A stretch of 19,029 nucleotides of DNA, from the NCBI GenBank assembly GCA_045807945.1, contig JBJMGI010000073.1, positions 1 to 19,029 of the forward strand, written 5' to 3'. Both the position numbers and the translations under genes were made by a program. The notes beneath the pieces are model-generated. The model did no database searches. It was not told the DNA's origin and saw nothing but the letters and a program-made list of their open reading frames with translations. Numbering within the stretch: position 1 is the first letter of the stretch; every line of letters begins with the position of its first letter. Of the stretch, positions 1-7,140 are shown one piece after another. Origin of the DNA: CAVQGF01 sp045807945. GTDB lineage: Bacteria > Acidobacteriota > Terriglobia > Terriglobales > Acidobacteriaceae.

Positions 1-1346
<1,346 letters not shown>

Positions 1347-1370
1347 ATTGCTTCTCTCCTAATCAGTTGT

Positions 1371-1386
1371 GCAGGCTCAGGCCTGC
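1371..1386. repeat. Stem-loop GCAGGC-TCAG-GCCTGC between groES and groEL
   Basis: Perfect 6-bp inverted repeat with a 4-base loop, 24 bases upstream of the groEL start codon. It resembles the other short palindromes next to the dispersed repeats in this window, such as 13432-13449. In the groESL transcript it would fold just before the groEL ribosome binding site. Being this close to the start, it could affect groEL translation or mark an RNA processing point; that is inference. Confidence 0.7.
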
Positions 1387-1400
1387 GGGAATTCTTTAAA

Positions 1401-1441
1401 ACCTAGATCCCTCGCCCGCCACGGCGGACTCGGGATGACAA
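1401..1441 (-). repeat. Dispersed hairpin repeat, copy 1 (groES-groEL gap)
   Basis: A 41-bp copy with the shared left end ACCTAGATCCCTCG and right end CTCGGGATGACAA on the plus strand. The ends pair imperfectly (ATCCC with GGGAT) and the centre contains CCGCC-AC-GGCGG, so the whole unit can fold as a hairpin. On the transcribed minus strand it reads TTGTCATCCCGAG first. Three further copies occur at 8726-8774, 13360-13412 and 17399-17455, with conserved ends and variable centres. Confidence 0.85.
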
Positions 1442-1461
1442 GCCTTGTGGGCTGTCGGAAC

Positions 1462-1794
1462 TTACCGGCGCGAGCCGGCCATTTCCTTGTGCTTGCCGGA
1501 GGTGGCCAGGATGCCGAGGACTTCTTCCTCGCGCATGATGATCAGCTCTTCGCCGTCAATCTTGACTTCGGTGCCGGAATACTTGCCGAAGAGGATACGG
1601 TCGCCAGCTTTTACGTCGAGCGGGAAGACCTTGCCTTCGTCGTTGGACTTGCCTTTACCGACGGCGATCACTTCACCTTCCTGCGGCTTTTCTTTTGCCG
1701 AGTCGGGGATGATGATTCCGCCACGAACCGATTCTTGTTCCTCAACGCGACGGATGAGAATACGGTCATGCAGGGGGGTTAATTTTGCTGCCAT
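1462..1794 (-). CDS. groES: Co-chaperonin GroES (Hsp10)
   Basis: Heptameric lid of the GroEL chamber, cytoplasmic. The 110-residue product has the canonical beginning LTPLHDRILIRRVEEQE, the mobile-loop region SVRGGIIIPDSAKEKPQEG (about residues 22-40), and VKAGDRILFGKYSGTEVKIDG in the second half. GroES is usually about 96 residues; this one continues past the normal end (EVLGILA) with a basic tail SGKHKEMAGSRR. The ATG at 1794-1792 has a strong ribosome binding site (AAGGAGC, about 7-8 bases upstream). It is the first gene of the groES-groEL operon, with a roughly 120-base untranslated leader downstream of the promoter and two CIRCE-like operators. Confidence 0.98.
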   Translation of the reverse strand: MAAKLTPLHDRILIRRVEEQESVRGGIIIPDSAKEKPQEGEVIAVGKGKSNDEGKVFPLDVKAGDRILFGKYSGTEVKIDGEELIIMREEEVLGILATSGKHKEMAGSRR

Positions 1795-1863
1795 GGTTCA
1801 GCTCCTTATCAAAGTTGGGTAAGTGGACCTAAAATCTATGAGTTTTGCTGCTGGTTTACGCCG

Positions 1864-1890
1864 TTGGCAGTCGAGCAGGGTGTCTGCTAA
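1864..1890 (-). promoter_or_regulatory. CIRCE-like HrcA operator, start-proximal copy
   Basis: Plus strand TTGGCAGTC, nine bases, GTCTGCTAA. This is the CIRCE layout (TTAGCACTC-N9-GAGTGCTAA in the established consensus) with changes in the inner bases of the arms. It lies 70 bases upstream of the groES start. It is separated by five bases (CCGCC) from a second copy, giving a 32-bp period, about three helical turns. Binding by HrcA is inferred; no hrcA gene is in the window. Confidence 0.75.
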
Positions 1891-1895
1891 CCGCC

Positions 1896-1922
1896 TTAGC
1901 AGTCTATCAAGGCGTCTGCTAA
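1896..1922 (-). promoter_or_regulatory. CIRCE-like HrcA operator, promoter-proximal copy
   Basis: Plus strand TTAGCAGTC, nine bases, GTCTGCTAA. The arms match each other at eight of nine positions. It begins directly next to the -10 hexamer (1923-1928) and covers the expected transcription start near 1915, so a bound repressor would block initiation. The outer bases TTAGCA/TGCTAA, the N9 spacer and the position in front of groES all fit CIRCE. The inner bases differ from the Bacillus-type consensus, suggesting a lineage variant. Confidence 0.8.
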
Positions 1923-1952
1923 ATGATACGGCTCAGGGAATTGGGGTGTCAA
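1923..1952 (-). promoter_or_regulatory. groESL promoter, sigma-70/sigma-A type
   Basis: On the minus strand a perfect -35 TTGACA (1952-1947), an 18-base spacer and -10 TATCAT (1928-1923, five of six matches) precede groES. The predicted start is near 1915, inside the first CIRCE-like operator. A housekeeping promoter with a CIRCE-type operator at +1 is the standard arrangement for HrcA-repressed chaperonin operons, so no alternative heat-shock sigma factor needs to be invoked. Confidence 0.8.
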
Positions 1953-1979
1953 GTGGGAGTTGAGCGTAGCCGACTCAAG

Positions 1980-2008
1980 TTGGAGGAGAGGCGACTTTGG
2001 CCTAGAAT
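1980..2008 (+). promoter_or_regulatory. Probable leaderless promoter for the small secreted protein gene
   Basis: A -10 hexamer TAGAAT (2003-2008) ends six bases before the ATG at 2015, so transcription would start at or next to the start codon. A weak -35, TTGGAG (1980-1985), lies 17 bases upstream. No Shine-Dalgarno sequence precedes the ATG at normal distance. The GGAGGAG at 1982-1988 is about 26 bases away, too far to serve. The start lies within 30 bp of the divergent groES promoter. Confidence 0.5.
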
Positions 2009-2014
2009 CAGCGC

Positions 2015-2398
2015 ATGACAGCAGCTCGGAAGGTGGTTCTGGTGGCGGTCTGCCTAGCCCTGGCGGGGCTGGCTGCGGCGGGCGACAAGAAGGAGAAGAA
2101 ATACTCCTACCTGCACTTCAGCGTGATCCGGGCGGGGAAGAAGGTACCTGTCCGAAACGCCAGCGTTGTGCTCCACCCCGTGAACAAAGACGGGGAGCAG
2201 GAAAAGGGCGGCTTGGAGCTGAAGACCGATCAGGACGGGAAGGCCGAGATCGAGGGAATCCGGTACGGTAAGCTGCGCGTGCAGGTAGTCGCTCAGGGCT
2301 ACCAGACCTACGGGGACGACTTCGAGATCGATCAGCCGGACAAAGAATTTGTCATCGAGCTGAAGAGGCCGCAGGACCAGGTGACGATCTACAAATGA
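2015..2398 (+). CDS. Small secreted protein with a carboxypeptidase-regulatory-like beta-sandwich domain
   Basis: 127 residues. Residues 1-23 are a signal peptide (basic MTAARK, then a hydrophobic run VVLVAVCLALAGLAAAG), so the protein is exported. The rest, rich in Lys and Asp/Glu, has the alternating pattern of a carboxypeptidase-regulatory-like or transthyretin-like fold: VPVRNASVVLHPV, LKTDQDGKAEIEGIRYGKLRVQVVAQGYQTY, FEIDQPDKEFVIELKRP. Domains of this kind are common in exported acidobacterial proteins and may bind carbohydrate or protein; no catalytic residues are visible. The ATG at 2015 is chosen because it yields the signal peptide and sits directly behind a -10 element. The stop codon is followed at once by a heptamer tandem repeat. 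Specific function unknown. Confidence 0.8.
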   Translation: MTAARKVVLVAVCLALAGLAAAGDKKEKKYSYLHFSVIRAGKKVPVRNASVVLHPVNKDGEQEKGGLELKTDQDGKAEIEGIRYGKLRVQVVAQGYQTYGDDFEIDQPDKEFVIELKRPQDQVTIYK

Positions 2399-2429
2399 GT
2401 ACCCGGTACCCGGTACTCAGTACCCAGTA
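2399..2429. repeat. Heptanucleotide tandem repeat, 4.4 copies of GTACCCG
   Basis: The units GTACCCG, GTACCCG, GTACTCA, GTACCCA and a partial GTA follow the stop codon of the small secreted protein with no gap and end 14 bases before the stop of the convergent secretin gene. GGTAC-TCA-GTACC within it can form a short hairpin. It fills most of the 45-base convergent intergenic space, and no other terminator is visible there. Confidence 0.85.
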
Positions 2430-2443
2430 AAAACCAACAACAT

Positions 2444-4264
2444 TTAATTGCCCGGTGGGAGCCACTGCTCGGTGGCGAGGCCTGGGGTGCGTCCGCGGAG
2501 GATGTGCGGCGTGATGGTGATGAGCAACTCGGTGCTCGCCTTCTGCTTGTTATCGTTGCTGAAGACGCGTCCCACACCTGGAACCTGGCCGAGCCCAGCG
2601 GGACCGGAAAGAGAACGCTGATCCCTAGTGGTGAGGTATCCCACGATGATGGCGGGCTCACCTTCGCGCAAGCTTACCGAACCCGTGAACTGGCGGTTCG
2701 AGATGATAGGCACACCATTGAGAGATTGTCCGCTGAGCGCACGAATCTGGAGGTCGAGATCCAGAGTGACGCTGCCACTCGGATTCGTTGATTGCCCATT
2801 GGAGTGATCGGGGGATTGAGGATCAAAGACGATCTCTGGTGGCAGGTGAATCTTCGGCGTGGCTTTCAGGTTGAGTCCGACGTCTTCATATGAGAACGAC
2901 GGAAACGGAGGGATAAAGCTTTGGTTGGCCAGCACCTTCGATATGGCAGAAGAGTTGAAGACCGGAGCATAGCTAGCGTTCAGGATAGGAACGCGCGAGC
3001 CTATCTTCATGGTTGCTGGGTTCTTCTGCGAGGCACGAAGCTGCAGCTGGTCAAGAGTCCTGACGCGGGAGTCGTTGTAAGAGAAATTGAAGGCAATCTG
3101 CGGAAACAGCACCGCGAACTGAGTGTTCCCGCCGCCGAAGGTGGCGAATCCCTGGCTGAGCAAAGGGTTGTTCTGCGTCTGCAGCTGCGCCAGTAGGGCC
3201 GGAATCGATTCGGCGGTCGCTTGATTGATGGTGCCGCTTGAAATCAATTGGTTGATCAGGTCCTGCGTGCCTGAGTTGTTGGTCAGCGACGCGAGCACAG
3301 TGGGGACATGCAAAACCTGAATGCTGGTTGGGAGCTGGATCCCGAGGTTCTGCATCATCGAACTGTTGACCTCGTAGGCGCGCATGTCGAGCATGACCTG
3401 CGGAGCGCCCTGGTCGAGGTTTTCCAGCAATGACGTAGCCGCATCAAGCACGGGCTTCGGCGCGCGAACGGTGAGGGAGTGTTGGGTCGACTGCGGCAGG
3501 ATGAAACGCATGTCGAAGACGCCGCGGAGAAGCGAAACGATCTCGTTCATGTCCTGCGGAGTGCTTGGCTCGGGTAGATAAAAGGTTCGCAGCGAGAAGT
3601 GGTCGAACTGACGATGATTGTCGGGCGTGTTGGCCAGCAGCAGCAGGTGAGTTTCGTCAATCGGAACCGCAAAGGACTTGCTGATCTGGTTCACCACCTG
3701 GAGCGCGGTGTAGAAATCCACGTTGTCGAGATCGATCTTGGCGCGACGAGAGATGAAGGTATCGTCGAACTGCACCGTGATCTTGAAGGCGCGGCCAAGT
3801 TGCTCAAGGAAGGCGCGCGTGTCTCCCTTGAAATGGAAGTTTTGTTGACCAGGCGAGGGCTCAAGTTCGATCTCGCGTGAATCAGAGACGCGCTGGAGCG
3901 CGTGTGAAGACGCCGAATCAGGCGGCGCGAGATCGCCGATACGCTGTAAGGCGAAGTCGTTCGTCGGGTCGAGTTGAAGGGCTGACCGAAACTCGTTGAG
4001 TGCGTCGGCAGGTTTTGCGGTTGCAAGAAGACGATTTCCTTCCTGGATGTGGGCGTATACAAGCTGCTGGCGTAGAAGCTCGCGTGCGGTGGCATACTCC
4101 ACGTTTGTGGGCGCGAGATCGCTGGCTTGCTGAAAGAGTTCGAAGGCGCGCTGCGGCTCCTTCTGCTGGAGCTTGAGGCCCTCGTGAAAGTCGCGCGAAG
4201 CTTGCTTGGCGTCATCGGCGAGGACGACACCCGTAAGCAGCAGAATGGCGAGCAGCAGGCGCAT
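2444..4264 (-). CDS. TPR-containing secretin-family outer-membrane protein (orphan GspD/PilQ-like)
   Basis: 606 residues. A signal peptide (MRLLLAILLLTGVVLA) is followed by TPR-like helices (about 20-110: FHEGLKLQQKEPQRAFELFQQA and IQEGNRLLATAKPADALNEF). An STN/N0-like domain (about 142-212) comes next, then an N1-like domain (about 222-285, LRTFYLPEPST...LLENLDQ), and a secretin core from about 288 (QVMLDMRAYEVNSSMMQNLG). The C-terminal part has VSLREGEPAIIVGYLTTRD and, in place of the usual VPxLGxIPxLGxLF, GLGQVPGVGRVFS followed by TELLITITPHIL. Secretins form gated outer-membrane channels for type II/III secretion or type IV pili. No partner genes are nearby, so the substrate is unknown. 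It lies 20 bases after the glycosyltransferase on the same strand and probably shares its transcript. No Shine-Dalgarno sequence is evident before the ATG, although a TAGAAT (4279-4274) nine bases upstream could be a local promoter. Confidence 0.85.
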   Translation of the reverse strand: MRLLLAILLLTGVVLADDAKQASRDFHEGLKLQQKEPQRAFELFQQASDLAPTNVEYATARELLRQQLVYAHIQEGNRLLATAKPADALNEFRSALQLDPTNDFALQRIGDLAPPDSASSHALQRVSDSREIELEPSPGQQNFHFKGDTRAFLEQLGRAFKITVQFDDTFISRRAKIDLDNVDFYTALQVVNQISKSFAVPIDETHLLLLANTPDNHRQFDHFSLRTFYLPEPSTPQDMNEIVSLLRGVFDMRFILPQSTQHSLTVRAPKPVLDAATSLLENLDQGAPQVMLDMRAYEVNSSMMQNLGIQLPTSIQVLHVPTVLASLTNNSGTQDLINQLISSGTINQATAESIPALLAQLQTQNNPLLSQGFATFGGGNTQFAVLFPQIAFNFSYNDSRVRTLDQLQLRASQKNPATMKIGSRVPILNASYAPVFNSSAISKVLANQSFIPPFPSFSYEDVGLNLKATPKIHLPPEIVFDPQSPDHSNGQSTNPSGSVTLDLDLQIRALSGQSLNGVPIISNRQFTGSVSLREGEPAIIVGYLTTRDQRSLSGPAGLGQVPGVGRVFSNDNKQKASTELLITITPHILRGRTPGLATEQWLPPGN

Positions 4265-4284
4265 GAGCAGTTGATTCTAGCGGA

Positions 4285-5619
4285 TTAGACGGCGTGTATC
4301 ACCTGAGCAGCGGAATCTCCTGCCGGCTGCGTTCTGAATGCGCGGAATCCGGTCAAAAGGTGCAGGGCATAGATGAGTAGGATGGGTTCGATGATGAGCC
4401 GGTAGCGGTCGAGCGGAAAAGTTATGTAGTACGGAAGCGGGTACACCAACACCACAGCTGCGAAGAGCCAAGTGGTGCGGTGCTGGGGCACAACCCGATA
4501 CCATCCCGCTTGTTTAGAGAACATTCCGCGCTGCTTTCGTTCAATAAAGAACGCGACTGCGAGTCCCACGAGGCCCAATATCCCGACCCAAAAGTAGAGC
4601 GAGCCGTTAAGGTTTTCATTGACGCCGAATGTCATGGGCGGGTGCGACAGGTCCCAGAATAAAAAAATGCGCCGACGAAACAGGCGGAACGCGCCTGCTG
4701 GGTTCTGATGAATGAACTGCATCGCCAAGCGCTTGTGCTCTATAACGTAGCCCCGCTCCCCGAGGCGAATGTACTCGCGCAATTCGGCAGGATTGTTCCA
4801 AGGATTGAGGGCGTAGTCCTGGTCGCCGGTAGCTCCGTAGCGGTTGCCTTTGTAAAGCTCGTGTCCCATGTTGCCGCGAACGGGAATCCAGGCATGGAAG
4901 GTGACATAGTTACGCACGCTCCAAGGAAGGACGAGCGCTACGGATAGCAGTGCAGAAATGGCAAAGCCGCGCAGCTCTTTCTTCCCGAATCCGGTGCGGA
5001 GTGCAGTGGCTAGCCAGCAAATAGGCAGAAGCGAAAGCAGCGAAGGATTTGCCAGCGCGATCATCCCCCATAGCACGCCTTGGCGTACCCAGTCGAGGGT
5101 GTTGGAGGACTCGAACGACAATGCCAGATCCAACGCTGCGAGCAGCAGCAGAACTGACAGCACCGCGTACGAGATCAGGGTTACATCGAACCAGATAGCG
5201 CGTGGGTAGAGTGCCCAGGCCCATGTCGCTAGAAATGCGAACTCTTCTCCCCAGAGCCGCCGGCAGATACGGAAAAGAAACAGCAACGCGCCAAGGGTAC
5301 ATGCGACGTCGAAGAGGCGCATGACGACTGCCGAAGCTGTACTTTGAATTCCAAAGATCTTGAAGATAAGTGCCTGAATCGCCGGGTGAAGCGGAGGAAA
5401 CCAAGCGGTCGGACCGGTGTTGCCTCCGAAGGGAGATGCGAAGCCGTGCCCTTCAGCCAAAGACTTGCTGATCATCCCAGTCTCGAAGCCCCAGGCTTCC
5501 GGACCAGCGCCGCTGTAAGTGTGGAAGTGGAGCATGGTTGCGATGCGAATAACACATGCGACGACCAGCAGAACGTATAAATGACGGCGGCTACGCGCCT
5601 CGAGCGGGGCGGGATTCAT
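4285..5619 (-). CDS. Integral-membrane GT-C-fold glycosyltransferase (ArnT/PMT-like, GT39/GT83-type)
   Basis: 444 residues from the ATG at 5619. The product has about 10-11 hydrophobic segments, beginning with HLYVLLVVACVIRIATMLHF. The first large outer loop, EAWGFETGMISKSLAEGHGF and then GPTAWFPPLHPAIQALIFKIFG, resembles the substrate-binding loop of GT-C enzymes that use lipid-linked sugar donors; the Glu in GFETG is the likely counterpart of the catalytic acidic residue. Later motifs include LPWSVRNYVTFHAWIPVRGN and, near the end, YYITFPLDRYRLIIEPILLI. It probably transfers a sugar on the outer face of the cytoplasmic membrane; acceptor unknown. An in-frame TTG at 5682 would add 21 residues, but they are polar, lack similarity to the fold and run into the divergent gene's promoter region, so the ATG is preferred. 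The secretin gene follows after 20 bases. Confidence 0.82.
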   Translation of the reverse strand: MNPAPLEARSRRHLYVLLVVACVIRIATMLHFHTYSGAGPEAWGFETGMISKSLAEGHGFASPFGGNTGPTAWFPPLHPAIQALIFKIFGIQSTASAVVMRLFDVACTLGALLFLFRICRRLWGEEFAFLATWAWALYPRAIWFDVTLISYAVLSVLLLLAALDLALSFESSNTLDWVRQGVLWGMIALANPSLLSLLPICWLATALRTGFGKKELRGFAISALLSVALVLPWSVRNYVTFHAWIPVRGNMGHELYKGNRYGATGDQDYALNPWNNPAELREYIRLGERGYVIEHKRLAMQFIHQNPAGAFRLFRRRIFLFWDLSHPPMTFGVNENLNGSLYFWVGILGLVGLAVAFFIERKQRGMFSKQAGWYRVVPQHRTTWLFAAVVLVYPLPYYITFPLDRYRLIIEPILLIYALHLLTGFRAFRTQPAGDSAAQVIHAV

Positions 5620-5651
5620 GTAATTTGTCGCGGAATGTGAAGCAGCGCCCC

Positions 5652-5707
5652 ATTCTAACCGAGCAGAACTTTTCTGTTGCAAAGTCTCTGGAAGAGCGCG
5701 AGATTAT
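5652..5707. promoter_or_regulatory. Divergent promoter region between the glycosyltransferase and Sel1-TonB genes
   Basis: For the minus-strand gene a -10 TAGAAT is at 5657-5652. For the plus-strand gene a weaker GATTAT is at 5702-5707, six bases before its ATG. A self-complementary TTGCAA at 5677-5682 sits 19 bases from each and could act as a weak -35 on both strands. A 13-bp inverted repeat CAGAA-CTT-TTCTG (5664-5676) lies beside it and could be an operator. All matches are modest; only the divergent gene layout makes promoters here likely. Confidence 0.35.
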
Positions 5708-5712
5708 TCGCC

Positions 5713-7140
5713 ATGTTGAAACGCAGCTTTCTCGTGCTGGGGGGAATCTTGGCAGCGGCGCTTCTCGCGGGAGCCGAACCTGCGGCCTCAGCAGACATTC
5801 ACGCCCTCACGCAAAAGGCGGAGGCAGGCGATCCACAGGCTCAAACTGAATTGGGATTGGCATACCGAGACAGCGACCCCAGCCGGGCGGCGGAGTGGTT
5901 CCACAAAGCGGCTGAACAAGGAAATCCAGTGGCGCAAAATTCGCTGGGCGTGCTTTACCACTCCGGCCAGGGGGTGCCCAAAGACTTCGACCAGGCTTTC
6001 AGCTGGTACAAGAAATCAGCAGCCCAGAAGTACGGTCCCGGCGTGTTCAACGTAGCAATTTCCTACTACAACGGGGAAGGGGTTCCAGAAGACCCGGTCA
6101 CAGCTTATGCCTGGATGCTGTTGGCTGATGAGCTAGGAGACAAAGCTGGGCATGAGGCGGCTCAGCGAACCGCAGTCGAGTTATCGGGTCACGGTGTGGA
6201 CGGGGAGCTAAAGTTGGCGGGAATTCTGGATGCGGGCAAGGAACTCCCCCGAGATGAAGGCGGGGCGGCGAAATGGTACCGACTGGCAGGCGATCACGGG
6301 AACTCGGAAGCACAAGTAAGGTACGGACTGATGCTGGCCGAGGGGCGCGGCGTAATTAAGAATCCAGAAGAAGCATTTCAATGGTTCCGACGCGCCGCGG
6401 AGCAGAAACACGGTCCCGCGATGTTCACGGTTGGATATGCGTATCAGAGCGGAACATTAGGTCAATCCGTAGATATAAAAAAGGCAATGGAGTGGTATGA
6501 GGGAGCCGCCGCGGCCGGGCACCCCGGTGCGATGGTGAACCTTGGAATCATGCAGACCGACGGCACGGCCGGACCTCCGGATTACAAGAAGGCCTATTTC
6601 TGGTTCTACATGGCGGATGCCTTCAACATGGGGGCGGCAAAGGCGGGAATCGCCACCGCAACCGCACACCTTTCGCAGAAGCAGATCACTGAGGTGCAAC
6701 AAAGCGTCGCGGCGTGGTGGCGGAAGAATGGAAGAGCATTGCTGGTAAGAAGGATGGTGCAACAAACAGCGGAGCCCGATCCAGCTAGAGCGAGTAACAA
6801 TCAGCCGCCATCTCCAGAAGCAAAAGGCGCTGGTGATCTACCCACAGGCGTGTATCGGGTGGGTGGCGAGGTGCAGGCTCCCAAGCTGGTTTACGGTCCC
6901 GACCCGATGTACGACGATCTCTCGAGACGAAAGCGGATCGCGGGGATGGTGGTTGTCAAATTTGTCGTGGGTAAAGACGGCTCCACGAGCGACGTGCAAG
7001 TGGTCCAATCGCTAACGCCGGAGCTGGACGCGCAAGCCCTGGAAGCTGTGAAGCAGTGGAAATTCTCTCCTGCCACCAAGAACGGCGATCCGGTGGCGGT
7101 GCTGGTCACAGCGCAGTGCAATTTTCGAATAGTGAAATAA
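5713..7140 (+). CDS. Exported Sel1-repeat protein with C-terminal TonB domain
   Basis: 475 residues. Signal peptide MLKRSFLVLGGILAAALLAG, ending near AAASA at about 27. Residues about 30-310 are Sel1-like repeats, with recurring AEAGDPQAQTELGLAY, AAEQGNPVAQNSLGVLYHSG, GNSEAQVRYGLMLAEGRGV and AAAAGHPGAMVNLGIM units. Then come a basic helix, a Pro/Ser linker (about 352-378) and a TonB C-terminal fold (about 385-475: GMVVVKFVVGKDGSTSDVQV and LDAQALEAVKQWKFSPATKNG). There is no long Pro-rich spanning segment and no exbB/exbD nearby. The TonB domain is therefore more likely a periplasmic interaction module than an energy transducer; this is inference. The ATG at 5713 is chosen over the TTG at 5677 because it puts the signal peptide at the terminus. 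There is no clear Shine-Dalgarno sequence. The stop codon abuts that of convergent nuoN with no base between. Confidence 0.85.
   Translation: MLKRSFLVLGGILAAALLAGAEPAASADIHALTQKAEAGDPQAQTELGLAYRDSDPSRAAEWFHKAAEQGNPVAQNSLGVLYHSGQGVPKDFDQAFSWYKKSAAQKYGPGVFNVAISYYNGEGVPEDPVTAYAWMLLADELGDKAGHEAAQRTAVELSGHGVDGELKLAGILDAGKELPRDEGGAAKWYRLAGDHGNSEAQVRYGLMLAEGRGVIKNPEEAFQWFRRAAEQKHGPAMFTVGYAYQSGTLGQSVDIKKAMEWYEGAAAAGHPGAMVNLGIMQTDGTAGPPDYKKAYFWFYMADAFNMGAAKAGIATATAHLSQKQITEVQQSVAAWWRKNGRALLVRRMVQQTAEPDPARASNNQPPSPEAKGAGDLPTGVYRVGGEVQAPKLVYGPDPMYDDLSRRKRIAGMVVVKFVVGKDGSTSDVQVVQSLTPELDAQALEAVKQWKFSPATKNGDPVAVLVTAQCNFRIVK

Noticed and set aside
1960..2271. Frame overlapping the small secreted protein gene in another phase
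   Set aside because: Low-complexity Gly/Arg/Glu product without a signal peptide; the 2015-2398 frame has a signal peptide and a plausible fold.
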